A stretch of DNA of 64,000 nucleotides from Oceaniglobus trochenteri (GCF_020529025.1 NZ_JACNMM010000004.1:310001-374000); one strand, 5' to 3'. Shown: positions 25,950 through 35,228, numbered from the stretch's first letter. Numbers and translations are program-made. Notes: generated by a model not told the origin, from the sequence alone.

Positions 25950-26894
25950 TCAGGCCGAGCGCGAGGCCGGAATGGCGATGCCCTGCTGCTTAAGGTCCGC
26001 CTCGATCTGTTCGAACCGCTTGGTGAACCTGTGGCGACCGGTCCGCTGTGCCACGTTGCGCACGGCCAGCGCCTCGAGCAACGGGCGCTTCTGTTCGATC
26101 AGGCGGCCGATCAGGCGGCGCAGCCAGGCGGGATCGTCGCGGCGCACGCGCAGGGCCGCGTAAAAGCCGGTGGCGTCCAGCTCGCCCTCCATGGCGCGTA
26201 CCACCATTTCTTCAAGCAGGCCCAGTTCGGTCAGGCCGGATTCGATGTCCGACCCCATGTTGCGGCAGGACAGGCGGCGCAGGTCACCGCCCGTGATGGC
26301 GCGGGCATGGGCGCGGTCCTGCGGTTGATTCGGATCGCTGAGCAGAAGCACGGAGGTTGCCGCCGCCAGGCTTTCGGCGCTGACGGGATAGCGGCTGGTG
26401 AAATCGATTTCCCCGGCGTCGGGGAAGCGCGGATCGTCGGGGGCATCGGCGCCCAGGCCCACCTGCGGGGCCAGCGCCATCACCCTTGCGCCCGGCGCGG
26501 TCAGCGCAAAGGCCAGCGCGGCATGCCCGCCCGAGCCCTGACCATAGAACAGCACGGTTTCGAACTGGTCCAGCAGGGTGCCGTCGACCAGGGCGTCGAA
26601 GAAATTGATCACCTCGGGCGCGCGGAACCATGTATCGCCCCGCGACACCAGCGTCAGGGTCGACCAATCCATGTCTTCCGCAAGGTCGTCAAAGCGCGAC
26701 ATACGGTCTGCCAGCTTGTCCTCGCCGCGTTCAGTTTCGAAGCTGACAAAAAGGGCGGGGCCGCGCCGCTGGAAGCGGATATAGTGGGAGGGGTTCAGCG
26801 CATAGGCGAATTCGTTCAGAGATCCGGCGTCCATCGAATCTTCGTCCAGATCGTCGTCGAACGCATCGTCGGCCATAATTTCCTGCGTTTTCAT
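25950..26894 (-). CDS. alpha/beta-hydrolase-like protein of unknown function
   Basis: A 314-residue cytoplasmic protein with an acidic N-terminus (DDAFDDDLDEDSMD). The middle has a nucleophile-elbow-like FYGQGSGGHAALAFAL, followed by a strand VMALAPQVGLG and later LLLSDPNQP, as expected for a hydrolase fold. No standard lipase or esterase subfamily signature was recognised. The C-terminal third is basic and helical. It follows the FkbM methyltransferase on the same strand after 124 bases, so it may end the minus-strand half of the glycan island or have its own promoter. Removal or transfer of acyl groups is a guess from the fold. Confidence 0.6.
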   Translation of the reverse strand: MKTQEIMADDAFDDDLDEDSMDAGSLNEFAYALNPSHYIRFQRRGPALFVSFETERGEDKLADRMSRFDDLAEDMDWSTLTLVSRGDTWFRAPEVINFFDALVDGTLLDQFETVLFYGQGSGGHAALAFALTAPGARVMALAPQVGLGADAPDDPRFPDAGEIDFTSRYPVSAESLAAATSVLLLSDPNQPQDRAHARAITGGDLRRLSCRNMGSDIESGLTELGLLEEMVVRAMEGELDATGFYAALRVRRDDPAWLRRLIGRLIEQKRPLLEALAVRNVAQRTGRHRFTKRFEQIEADLKQQGIAIPASRSA

Positions 26895-27018
26895 CGTTCT
26901 AACACCTTTCGAGCCAGTCGTCGCCCTCGTCCCTCGGGCACCGGTTTAACCAACAAATGGTCTCGTTTTGTGCTGAGAATAAGTCTTTTTCTGGCATGGG
27001 CCAGCAATTGTCGGTCTG

Positions 27019-27705
27019 TCAGATCCAGTCGAGGTTGACATGGCCGGGCGCGAAACGCTGCGTGATCTCGGCGCGCAGGGCGCGGAACCGGGGGCGCAGG
27101 TCCTTGAATTTCCGCTCGTGGGTTTCGGCGACAAGGCATCGGACGTGGGAAAACAGATCCTGCTCCAGCATGGTTTCGAGGATTTCCAGTTCCGCACCTT
27201 CGATGTCCATCTTGACGAAGGCCAGGGGGGCTTCGGGGCGGGCCAGATCGCGCAGGATGTCGAGGAACGAGAGGCATTGCACGTCGATCCCGCCTGTCGC
27301 GGCGATGGATCGCCCACCGCTCAGGATGGTGGATTTGACCGAGGCGCCTTCGGGGTTCTCGTCGAAATTCTCGGCCCGCATCAGCCGCACGGTGCCGGGC
27401 GCGGCGGCCACGGCGGCGTTGATGAGGCTGACGTTTTCGGTGTCGGCGAACCGGTCGGTGAGGCGGGCAAAGGCGAAGGGATCGGGCTCATAGGCGATGA
27501 CTTGCGCCGGGGTCGCGGCCAGTTGCGCGGTGACAACGCCCATGTTGGCGCCGCAATCCAGCACGGTATCGCCCGGGCGCAGCATGGCACAGATGCCGGC
27601 CATGAACCCCTCGGCCTCGGCCTTGCGCAGGTTGCGTTTCTGGCGGCGGATCAGCTTTTCGGCCTGCACCTCGGCGGGCGATTTCTGCGGTGTCTCGTCA
27701 GACAT
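27019..27705 (-). CDS. FkbM-family SAM methyltransferase
   Basis: A 228-residue protein with SAM motif I VLDCGANMGVVTAQLA and the FkbM hallmark VKMDIEGAELEIL. FkbM enzymes O-methylate hydroxyls of polyketides or sugars. The start at 27705 (MSDETPQK) overlaps the previous gene's stop by eight bases; longer in-frame upstream sequence is antisense-like. It is the last of four overlapping minus-strand genes with two glycosyltransferases and another methyltransferase, so sugar O-methylation is the likely job. Confidence 0.85.
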   Translation of the reverse strand: MSDETPQKSPAEVQAEKLIRRQKRNLRKAEAEGFMAGICAMLRPGDTVLDCGANMGVVTAQLAATPAQVIAYEPDPFAFARLTDRFADTENVSLINAAVAAAPGTVRLMRAENFDENPEGASVKSTILSGGRSIAATGGIDVQCLSFLDILRDLARPEAPLAFVKMDIEGAELEILETMLEQDLFSHVRCLVAETHERKFKDLRPRFRALRAEITQRFAPGHVNLDWI

Positions 27706-28393
27706 AATGGCCCTGTATGGGGGGGGAATAGGCTGGCGCGTCAAGGGGTTTGCGGCAGGCATAAAGCAGCATCTGCGGCCCTTCAAAAAACCTCTCGCCC
27801 CCGCGGGGCTGGCCGGTGGGGTCGGGGATGGTGACGACGGTGCGCGGGGTCTTGCGGCCCACCACCGATACCTCAAGCATCTCGCAGCCGCGGGCATGGT
27901 GCCAATAGCGCCAGGGCACATCCGGCCCGGTCTGGAAGAACCCGTGGCCGAACCACCCGTCGCAAGAGACATAGGACAGCATCAGCCCACCGGGGCGCAG
28001 CATGGCATAGCAGTTGTCCAGCGCCTGACCGATATAGAAGATATGTTCGGTCGTGCCGCCGTCGATCACGATGTCGAAGCGTTCATGGAGGGCGTCGGGG
28101 ACAGGGCGGTTCAGGTCGTGGATATGCTGCGCGCCCTCGGCGTCGGTGAAATCCATCGCCTCGATCGGGGGATAGCCAAGGGCGGCGAACAGGGTTTCGG
28201 TGAATCCGTCGTCCTGGGTGATCGTGTCTTCGCTTACCTTAAACCCCATGGTGTTCAGAAGTGCCACGAAGCGGGTCATGCGGCGCGGGGGCATGTGGAA
28301 TTTCTGCCGCCCCAGGATCACGCCGTTTCGCGCCCCCGCCGCATGGCGGGCATGGCGCGCCATGAACAAGCCGGGGATCAGCGAAATGCCCAT
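27698..28393 (-). CDS. class I methyltransferase-like protein
   Basis: A 231-residue protein with a partial Rossmann methyltransferase pattern: a region with FDIVIDGGTTEHIF that resembles motif II/post-I, then a CYAMLRPGGLMLSY strand-turn typical of motif III. Motif I is not clear, so the cofactor site may be unusual. It is sandwiched by overlaps: TGATG with the glycosyltransferase upstream and eight bases with the FkbM gene downstream. It probably modifies the same glycan. A C-terminal HYV tail is encoded in the overlap. Confidence 0.65.
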   Translation of the reverse strand: MGISLIPGLFMARHARHAAGARNGVILGRQKFHMPPRRMTRFVALLNTMGFKVSEDTITQDDGFTETLFAALGYPPIEAMDFTDAEGAQHIHDLNRPVPDALHERFDIVIDGGTTEHIFYIGQALDNCYAMLRPGGLMLSYVSCDGWFGHGFFQTGPDVPWRYWHHARGCEMLEVSVVGRKTPRTVVTIPDPTGQPRGGERFFEGPQMLLYACRKPLDAPAYSPPIQGHYV

Positions 28394-29280
28394 CAGGCCT
28401 GTTCCCGCCGGGCCTTGCGCACGTTGCCCTCGGTCAGGCGGCGCACGAAGGGAACGCCGGTTTTTTCCTGCAACATCGCCCGGGCGGTGCCCAGAAGCCC
28501 CGAGTCCTTCAGCACGCCGTTGTGGCGGTAATGAACGGTAAAGACCTCGCGATCCTCGGGAAGGGGTTCGCCGCGCAGCCGCCCGCCCATGATGAAGTGC
28601 TGTTCCTCGGGCAATTCGTTCCAGCGCAGGCCGGCGCGGGCGATGGCGACGGGCAGGCTCATCTGGTCAAGGTAGGGACGGCGGTTGTCCAGGGTGTCGA
28701 TACGGTCGATCCGCTGCGCGGTTTCGTGCCAGATATCGGGAAAGCGCAACCGGCCGTTTTCCGGAAAGACCACCAGACCGGCGCTGTAATAGGGCATGAC
28801 AGGCCCGACCGGGCGGCGCATGTATTCGACCCGCTCAACCGGAAGGGGCATGTCGAAGGCGCCGTAGATGGGGGGCCAGATTTCCTCGCCGCTCCAGGTT
28901 TTCGAGGCGGCGACCGAGGCCGAGACATGGCCCTGGCGGATCAGGTTCTCGGGGCTGTTGGGGCGCAGGAACAACACGTCGCTGTCCACGAAGGCGCTGA
29001 ATTCGCTGTCGCGCGGCTGCATCGCCGCGATGATCTTGTTGCCATGGGGATATTCGCTGTCCCACATGCCCCTGGTGCGCATCGGGCGGATTTCGGCGCC
29101 CATCATCTCGTGCGCCTTGAAGACGGCGGGGTGCAGTTCGTCCATCCGGTGTTCGGGGCAATAGCCGACCGCGCCCACATCGTCGCCGAACTGCAACCGG
29201 ATGCTGGCCAGCAGGGTGCAGGCGAAGATCTGGTATTCGGGCGGCTCGACGATATAGGCGAAGGTCAGGCGGTGGGTCAT
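28393..29280 (-). CDS. GT-A-type glycosyltransferase-like protein (paralog of 32067-32963)
   Basis: A 295-residue protein with a glycogenin/GT8-like layout. The metal and nucleotide-sugar site looks to be DSD in FVDSDVLFL near residue 92, preceded by the conserved YPHGNK segment and followed by MPYYSAGLVVF and PYLDQMSLPVA. These four segments recur in the product of 32067-32963, so the two are paralogs on opposite arms of the locus. The start at 29280 (MTHRLTFAYIVE) overlaps the upstream gene by four bases. No signal or membrane segment is seen; it should act in the cytoplasm. Donor and acceptor are unknown. Confidence 0.75.
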   Translation of the reverse strand: MTHRLTFAYIVEPPEYQIFACTLLASIRLQFGDDVGAVGYCPEHRMDELHPAVFKAHEMMGAEIRPMRTRGMWDSEYPHGNKIIAAMQPRDSEFSAFVDSDVLFLRPNSPENLIRQGHVSASVAASKTWSGEEIWPPIYGAFDMPLPVERVEYMRRPVGPVMPYYSAGLVVFPENGRLRFPDIWHETAQRIDRIDTLDNRRPYLDQMSLPVAIARAGLRWNELPEEQHFIMGGRLRGEPLPEDREVFTVHYRHNGVLKDSGLLGTARAMLQEKTGVPFVRRLTEGNVRKARREQA

Positions 29281-30080
29281 TCCAGCGCGTCCTTGGGGTT
29301 GACCCCGATCTGGTCGCACATCCGCGCCACGTAGGAATTCTTCAGCGGCGCGTGCTTGCGCCACCAGGGGCGGGTGCCGTTGGTGTAGAGGTGAACCGAA
29401 AGGGTGGCCTCGGTGAACCAGCCTTCGACATGGCCGTGCGGATCGAAGAACACGTCGTTCAACTGGAACGGCACGGGGTAAAGCACATCGGCCGTCATCG
29501 CGCGGTCGATGTCACCCGTGACCTTGGCGAAATGGGTGAAGGCCTGCGGGCCAAAGGCCGTACGTTCGGCGCGATAGATGCGGGCGGCGTGGGGCAGGTC
29601 TTCGGGCTGGCGGGCCAGGCGGCGCTTCTGGCGGTCGTTGAACCAGGGCGGGGCGGGGGGCAGGTTGTCATAGTAATCCAGCAGGGCATCCATCAGCGCG
29701 CCCCTTTGCGGAATCTTCACCACGCCGCAGTTCAGCGCGCCGCGCATCCCGTGCCCGGCATAGATGTGATCAAGGTCATCGGGAAAGGGGCGGTGGCAGA
29801 AGGCGTCGCAATCGATCCAGATCTCATCGGTCTTCTGGATCATCTTGTAGCGAAAGACGTTGGAGAGGAACGAGGCGCTGGTTTCGGCGACGATATCCAT
29901 GGGAATGTCCATGATCTCATCCGCGCGGCGCACCGTCACGCCCTCGGGCACGTTTTCCACGGTGTCGGTGCAATAAAGCGTGGTGGGATGGCCCTGGCGC
30001 ACATGCGACAGCAGGCACAACTGGTTGATGTATTGTAATCTTTCGCCAATCCAGAGCGATGCGACCGGTCGCCGTTCCAT
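29277..30080 (-). CDS. glycosyltransferase-like protein (capsular/Gly_transf_sug type)
   Basis: A 267-residue protein starting MERRPVASLWIGERL. Its N-terminal segment LQYINQLCLLSHVRQGHPTTLYCTD matches the sugar-binding DXD family related to capsular polysaccharide glycosyltransferases. The DCD in EIWIDCDAFCHRP near residue 108 is the likely DXD. The GALNCGVVKIP and VHLYTNG segments fit the same fold. It is first in the minus-strand arm, and its stop overlaps the next start by four bases. The 205-base gap upstream separates it from the divergent plus-strand arm. Confidence 0.75.
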   Translation of the reverse strand: MERRPVASLWIGERLQYINQLCLLSHVRQGHPTTLYCTDTVENVPEGVTVRRADEIMDIPMDIVAETSASFLSNVFRYKMIQKTDEIWIDCDAFCHRPFPDDLDHIYAGHGMRGALNCGVVKIPQRGALMDALLDYYDNLPPAPPWFNDRQKRRLARQPEDLPHAARIYRAERTAFGPQAFTHFAKVTGDIDRAMTADVLYPVPFQLNDVFFDPHGHVEGWFTEATLSVHLYTNGTRPWWRKHAPLKNSYVARMCDQIGVNPKDALE

Positions 30081-30194
30081 GCCTGCCCCTTTTATCCTCG
30101 GTATCCTGCGGCCCCGATCCCGGGGATCAGCACGGATTTTTTTACCATTTTCGACACAATGCCTTATGCGATTCGCCCTGTCCAGCACGGCCTG

Positions 30195-30224
30195 TTGTGC
30201 GCTGCTTCGGGGTTGGTCTATGGT
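30195..30224 (+). promoter_or_regulatory. weak candidate promoter for the plus-strand glycan arm
   Basis: TTGTGC at 30195-30200 and TATGGT at 30219-30224 are spaced 18 bases apart, about 60 bases before the GTG start at 30286. The match is partial, so this is only a candidate within the divergent 205-base gap. Confidence 0.25.
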
Positions 30225-30285
30225 CGGGAAAAGTGAATATTTCGCGTCAAACAGCGAAAAGTGCGGCAGGTGAAGGCATGAGAAG

Positions 30286-32070
30286 GTGAGCGTTTCGCAA
30301 CCCATCGCGGGCATTCCCGCCAGGAACGTCAGCCGCCACGGCACGCTGATGGCGGTGTCGATGATGAAGGACGAAGGCCCCTTCCTGCTGGAGTGGGTGG
30401 CCCATCACATGGCCGTCGGCTTTACCGATCTGCTGGTCTATACCAACGATTGCAGCGACGGCACCGACGACATGCTGATCCGGCTGGAACAGCTGGGCCT
30501 GGCCCATCACCGGCGCAACGACATCCCCAAGGGCGTGAAACCCCAGCCCTCGGCGATCAAATACGCCACGAAGGAACCCCTGGTGCAGGCTGCCGACTGG
30601 GTGCTGGTTTTCGACGCCGACGAATTCCTCTGCCTGCGCCATGGCGACGGAACACTTGATCCGATGCTGGACGAGATGGAGGCGCAGGGGGCCAACGGCA
30701 TGGTCATCACCTGGCGGATCTTCGGGTCGGGCGGGGTGGTGGATTGGTCGCGCGATTTCGTGACCGAACAATACCTGATGGCCGCGCCGCCCATGTGGAA
30801 CAAGGGCTGGGGCGTGAAGACCCTGTTCAAGTACGACCCGGCCCATTGGCGGCTGGGCATCCACCGTCCAAAACTGCTGAACAAGACCCTGGATACCGAG
30901 TTTCCGAATACCGTCAAATGGCTGAACGGGTCGGGGCGCGAGATGGAGGAGTATTTCAAGTTTCGCGGCTGGCGTTCGATCACCCGCACGGTGGGCTATG
31001 ACTGGGCGCAGATGAACCACTATGCCGTGAAAAGCATCGACAGCTATGCCATCCGCAAGTTCCGCGGCAACGTGAACAACAAGAAGAACAAGTACAACGA
31101 CGACTATTGGTCGCTTCAGGACCGCAACGAGGTGCGCGACGACACCATGCTGCGCTATTCCGCCCGGCGACGCGAGATTTTCGAGGCGCTTCTGCGCGAC
31201 CCGGAATTGAACCGCCTGCACCACGCCGCGCTCGAGAGGGCCGAGGCGCAGCTTTCCAGCTTCAAGAACACCCCGGAATATGCTGATTTCGTTGAGAACC
31301 TGAAGGCGGCAAGCGCCGTGCCCATCACCCAGGTCGAAGCCAAGCCCCCGAAGGAACGTGACGCCGCCGAGATCGCCAAACTGATGAGCGATGTGGAAAA
31401 GCGCGTGGGCGAAAAGGCGCAGGCGGAGAAGAAGAAGCCCCCGCAGGAGCGCAAGGTGCAACCTCTTGATATGCTGGTGCGCGGGCCTGTGGATGTCTCG
31501 GCGCGGGTGCCGCTGGACTGGCACGCCAACCACAGTGTCGAACTGCCGGCCGATCCGCGGCTGTTCACGCCGCCCGCGTTGATCGCCATTGCCGAGGGTA
31601 AATATGCCCGCAACCTGGCCCGCAACATCGGATCGCTGGTGCCCGAAGCTGGCCGCGTTCTGGAACTGGGCACCACGACCGGTTTCCTGGCGTTGCACCT
31701 GGCGAACACGCGCCCGGATGTGACGCTGACCCTGCAACAGCGCGACGCCGGCTGGCGCGCCGCCTTCGCGATGATCGCCGAACGCAACGGCGCCGATCTG
31801 ACAGTTTCGCCCGACCCGGTGAAGGATCTGGCGCCCTTTGCCCCCGATCTGCTGATTCTGGAAGATCCGAACCTGTCGGCGGATGATCTGGCCAGCCTCC
31901 TGAAGGGGCACTACCCCGCGACGGTGATCTTCGCGGGCCTGTTCTGGGGCAAGAGGCATGGCGAGCGGCGGGGGTATGAGAAGGCCCTGAAAGCGGCAGG
32001 ATTTGCCGAGCGTCTGCCGCTCGACCCGCTGCTGGCCGCCGGATATCGGCGCGCAGGGCCTGCGCCATGA
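30286..32070 (+). CDS. fusion of a DUF/GT2_4-type glycosyltransferase with a methyltransferase-like domain
   Basis: A 594-residue protein. The GTG start follows AGGTGAAGG by nine bases; a later ATG at 30349 would remove 21 residues. Residues about 22-290 match Glyco_tranf_2_4: MKDEGPFLLEWVAHH, TNDCSDGTDD and the metal site FDADEF. Residues 330-400 are a charged Lys/Glu linker. Residues about 410-594 look like a Rossmann methyltransferase, with motif I LELGTTTGFLAL and a strand DLLILEDP, but the later motifs are weak. The N-terminal domain is paralogous to the protein at 32960-33997, which lacks the second domain. It heads a three-gene plus-strand operon with ATGA overlaps. Confidence 0.78.
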   Translation: MSVSQPIAGIPARNVSRHGTLMAVSMMKDEGPFLLEWVAHHMAVGFTDLLVYTNDCSDGTDDMLIRLEQLGLAHHRRNDIPKGVKPQPSAIKYATKEPLVQAADWVLVFDADEFLCLRHGDGTLDPMLDEMEAQGANGMVITWRIFGSGGVVDWSRDFVTEQYLMAAPPMWNKGWGVKTLFKYDPAHWRLGIHRPKLLNKTLDTEFPNTVKWLNGSGREMEEYFKFRGWRSITRTVGYDWAQMNHYAVKSIDSYAIRKFRGNVNNKKNKYNDDYWSLQDRNEVRDDTMLRYSARRREIFEALLRDPELNRLHHAALERAEAQLSSFKNTPEYADFVENLKAASAVPITQVEAKPPKERDAAEIAKLMSDVEKRVGEKAQAEKKKPPQERKVQPLDMLVRGPVDVSARVPLDWHANHSVELPADPRLFTPPALIAIAEGKYARNLARNIGSLVPEAGRVLELGTTTGFLALHLANTRPDVTLTLQQRDAGWRAAFAMIAERNGADLTVSPDPVKDLAPFAPDLLILEDPNLSADDLASLLKGHYPATVIFAGLFWGKRHGERRGYEKALKAAGFAERLPLDPLLAAGYRRAGPAP

Positions 32071-32963
32071 CCGGCGATACCGCCTTCTTCTTCATCGCCG
32101 ATGGCGACCACCTGACCGCGCAGGCGATCCTGCTGGCCGCCAGCCTGCGGTTTCACAACGGCCCGGCGCCGCAGCTTCTGGCCTATCTGCCCGATGCCAC
32201 CCCCACCGATCTGCCGTCACCGGTGCGGGCGGCCTTCGAGGCGCTGGGAGTCGATGCGCTGCGCCTGGACACCGACCCGTCGATCTGGAAAACGCCCTAT
32301 CCCCATGGAAACAAGCTTTTTGCCTGCGCCGCCCCGCGCCAGGCCGAACGGCAGGTCTTTCTTGACAGCGACATGGTCTGTGTCGCGCCGCTGGATACCG
32401 GTGTCATCGGCAAGGATGCATTGGCGGTGGTGCCCGAGGGAACGCCGACCTGGGGCAAGGGCAACGACCGCTGGGATCGGGTCTATGCCCATTTCGGCCT
32501 GCCTCTGCCCCGCGACCGGGTGCGGCTGGTGCGGCGGCGGCGGATCGAATTTCTGCCCTATTTCAACGCCGGGATGGTAGGGTTTCACCGTGATTTCGGC
32601 GCCGCCGGTCGTGGTTTCGGCCAACTGTGGCTGGACACCGCGCGCGAGATCGACCGCGATGTCGCCGTGGCGCAGAAACGCCCCTGGCTGGATCAGGTGG
32701 CGCTCCCTGTCGCGCTGAAACGGTATGGGCTGGGGTATGACGTGCTGCCCGATGCTTGGAATTTCTCGATCTCGGACCGCGCCTTCGAACCAGAGGCCGC
32801 GCCCGCGCTGATCCATTACCATTCCTTCCGCTTCGCCGCCGAGTGGCCGCAGGTGCGCGCCGAACTGGCCCGCATGGCCCACACCCTTGGCCCCGCGCTG
32901 ATGGAGACCCTGGTGCCGCTCTTCGGGCAGCACTGGTTCCGCGCCCCGCAGCCCGCCCAATGA
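32067..32963 (+). CDS. GT-A-type glycosyltransferase-like protein (paralog of 28393-29280)
   Basis: A 298-residue cytoplasmic protein. The N-terminus TAFFFIADGDHLTAQAILLAASL is typical of GT8-like transferases. YPHGNK, the DSD site in VFLDSDMVCV near residue 95, LPYFNAGMVGF and PWLDQVALPVAL align with its paralog on the opposite strand. Both ends overlap neighbours by four bases (ATGA), so all three plus-strand genes are translationally coupled. It probably adds one residue to the same glycan; which sugar is unknown. Confidence 0.78.
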   Translation: MTGDTAFFFIADGDHLTAQAILLAASLRFHNGPAPQLLAYLPDATPTDLPSPVRAAFEALGVDALRLDTDPSIWKTPYPHGNKLFACAAPRQAERQVFLDSDMVCVAPLDTGVIGKDALAVVPEGTPTWGKGNDRWDRVYAHFGLPLPRDRVRLVRRRRIEFLPYFNAGMVGFHRDFGAAGRGFGQLWLDTAREIDRDVAVAQKRPWLDQVALPVALKRYGLGYDVLPDAWNFSISDRAFEPEAAPALIHYHSFRFAAEWPQVRAELARMAHTLGPALMETLVPLFGQHWFRAPQPAQ

Positions 32964-33997
32964 CGCGCCAGAGGGTTCTTGTCATCTCGACCATGCGCGA
33001 CGAGGGGCCACACCTTCTGGAATGGGTCGCCCATACCCGCGCGGCGGGGGCCGACGATATCCTGGTGTTTTCGAACGATTGCACCGATTGCACTGACGTG
33101 CTGCTGGATGCCTTGGCCGCCGGTGGTGCCCTGACCCATGTGCGCAATACCCCGCCCGAGGGGCGCACGCCGCAATGGTCGGCGCTGAAACAGGCCGCCG
33201 ATCATCCGCTGACCCGCGCCGCCGATTGGATCGCGGTGCTGGACTGTGACGAATTCATCAACCTGCGCGGCGCTCTTCGGTCGTTCCACGCCCTCATCGC
33301 TGCGGTTCCGGGTGCCGATGCCATCGTCCTGCCCTGGCGCTTGTTCGGGCATGCGGGACACCTTGCGCGGCCCGATGGCCTGACCATCGACAGCTATACC
33401 CGCGCGATTTCGCCAACGGCGCTTTACCCGCCCTTGTCGCGGTTCTTCAAGACACTCTACCGGCGCGAGGCGATGCAGAAACCCGGCGTCCACCGCCCGA
33501 AACAGCGCAAGGGCGCGGTGCCCGCCTGGGTCGATGGGTCGGGGCGGCCGCTCGATCGGGCCATGGCCGGGGATGACGGGCGTATCATGCTCTGGGGGGC
33601 GCCACTGGCCACCGACCTTGTGCAGTTGAACCATTACTCGGTCCGCTCGGTGCATGATTTCCTGCTGAAACGGGGCAGGGGCCTGCCCAACCACACCGAC
33701 AAGCCCGTTGACCTGACCTATTGGATTGAGCGGAACTTCAACTGCGAAGAGGATGCCAGCATCGCCCGGATGGCCCCCGCCACCCGCGCCGAACTTGCCC
33801 GCCTGTCGGCGCTGCCGGGCGTTGCGGCGGCGCAGGCGGCCAGTGACCGGCTTGGCCAGGCGGCGTTGCAGGCGGCCCTGGCACAGCCCGACACCGTAGC
33901 ACTGATGGGCCGGCTGGTTCTTGCGGCGGGCAGCACCCCGCCCGACGACGCCCTGGCACGCGAGTTGGTGAGGACCTTCCGCCGCGCCTCGGCCTAG
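32960..33997 (+). CDS. GT2_4-type glycosyltransferase-like protein
   Basis: A 345-residue protein starting MTRQRVLVISTMRDEGPHLL. It carries the Glyco_tranf_2_4 pattern TMRDEGPHLLEWVAHTRAAG, SNDCTDCTDVL and the DCDEF metal site in VLDCDEFIN near residue 97. It aligns with the N-terminal half of the fusion protein at 30286, including the PGVHRPK and LVQLNHYSVRS segments. No methyltransferase domain is present; the C-terminal 80 residues are Ala-rich and helical. It ends the plus-strand arm, ten bases from the convergent glutaryl-CoA dehydrogenase gene. Confidence 0.78.
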   Translation: MTRQRVLVISTMRDEGPHLLEWVAHTRAAGADDILVFSNDCTDCTDVLLDALAAGGALTHVRNTPPEGRTPQWSALKQAADHPLTRAADWIAVLDCDEFINLRGALRSFHALIAAVPGADAIVLPWRLFGHAGHLARPDGLTIDSYTRAISPTALYPPLSRFFKTLYRREAMQKPGVHRPKQRKGAVPAWVDGSGRPLDRAMAGDDGRIMLWGAPLATDLVQLNHYSVRSVHDFLLKRGRGLPNHTDKPVDLTYWIERNFNCEEDASIARMAPATRAELARLSALPGVAAAQAASDRLGQAALQAALAQPDTVALMGRLVLAAGSTPPDDALARELVRTFRRASA

Positions 33998-34007
33998 GGC
34001 AGGCGCT

Positions 34008-35228
34008 TCAGAAGAACGCCTGCAGCCCCGTCTGCGCCCGCCCCAGGATCAGGGCATGCACATCATGGGTGCCTTCATAGGTATTGACCGTCTCGAGGTT
34101 CACCATGTGCCGGATCACCTGGTATTCCTCGGAAATCCCGTTGCCGCCGTGCATGTCGCGGGCCGCCCGCGCAATATCCAGCGCCTTGCCGCAGTTGTTG
34201 CGCTTCATCATCGAAATCATTTCGGGCGCACCGCGCCCCTTGTCCATCAACCGCCCCAGTCGGAGCGAGCCCTGAAGGCCAAGGGAAATCTCGGTCTGCA
34301 TGTCCGCCAGTTTCTTCTGGAACAGTTGCGTCTGCGCCAGCGGCTTGCCGAACTGCTTGCGGTCCAGCCCGTATTGCCGCGCCGCATGCCAGCAGAATTC
34401 GGCCGCCCCCATGACGCCCCAGGAAATGCCATAGCGCGCCCGGTTCAGACAGCCGAACGGCCCCTTCAACCCCTCGACATGGGGCAGCAGCGCCTCTTCG
34501 CCCACCTCGACGCCGTCCATCACGATCTCGCCCGTGGTGCTGGCCCGCAACGACAGCTTGCCGCCGATCTTTGGCGCACTCAGCCCCGTCATTCCCTTTT
34601 CCAGGATGAAGCCGCGGATCTTGCCGCCGTGCGCCTCGGATTTCGCCCAGACGACGAAGACATCGGCGAAGGGGCTGTTGGAAATCCACATCTTCGCGCC
34701 GGAAATCACGTATCCCGCGCCGCTTTTCTTCGCCACGGTCTTCATGGCCGCCGGGTCCGATCCGGCGTCGGGTTCGGTCAGGCCGAAACAGCCGATCAAT
34801 TCGCCCGAACAGAGGCCGGGCAGGTATTTCCTGCGCTGCGCCTCGGTGCCATAGGCATTAATCGGATAGATCACCAGGCTGGACTGCACCGACATCATCG
34901 AGCGATAGCCGGAATCCACCCGCTCGACCTCGCGCGCGATCAGACCATAGGTGACATAGCTGGCGCCCAGCCCGCCGTATTCCTCGGGCAGGGTGGCGCC
35001 CAGAAGGCCCGCTTCGCCCATTTCGCGGAAGATCTCGGGCTCGGCCTTCTCCTCGCGATAGGCGGCGATCACGCGGGGTTGCAGCACGCCCTGGGCAAAA
35101 TCGCGCGCCGCGTCGCGCAGCATGCGTTCGTCCTCGTCCAGCTGATCCTCGATCAACAGCGCATCGTCCCAGGTGAACCGGGCCATGTCTGGCGCATCCT
35201 TGGCGGAAATCTCTCGTGTGGCGTTCAT
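34008..35228 (-). CDS. gcdH: glutaryl-CoA dehydrogenase
   Basis: FAD acyl-CoA dehydrogenase that oxidises and decarboxylates glutaryl-CoA to crotonyl-CoA in lysine and tryptophan breakdown. The 406-residue chain has [14 protein letters not shown] (FAD/substrate loop), [16 protein letters not shown] and the GCDH-specific C-terminus [15 protein letters not shown], whose Glu is the catalytic base. The Arg in the [10 protein letters not shown] segment is also conserved. It is transcribed alone, divergent from moxR. No other glutarate gene is nearby. Confidence 0.93.
   Translation of the reverse strand: MNATREISAKDAPDMARFTWDDALLIEDQLDEDERMLRDAARDFAQGVLQPRVIAAYREEKAEPEIFREMGEAGLLGATLPEEYGGLGASYVTYGLIAREVERVDSGYRSMMSVQSSLVIYPINAYGTEAQRRKYLPGLCSGELIGCFGLTEPDAGSDPAAMKTVAKKSGAGYVISGAKMWISNSPFADVFVVWAKSEAHGGKIRGFILEKGMTGLSAPKIGGKLSLRASTTGEIVMDGVEVGEEALLPHVEGLKGPFGCLNRARYGISWGVMGAAEFCWHAARQYGLDRKQFGKPLAQTQLFQKKLADMQTEISLGLQGSLRLGRLMDKGRGAPEMISMMKRNNCGKALDIARAARDMHGGNGISEEYQVIRHMVNLETVNTYEGTHDVHALILGRAQTGLQAFF

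Noticed and set aside
30247-31959. A 570-codon minus-strand frame over the fusion gene
   Set aside because: The plus-strand gene has clear motifs and coupling; the minus frame does not.
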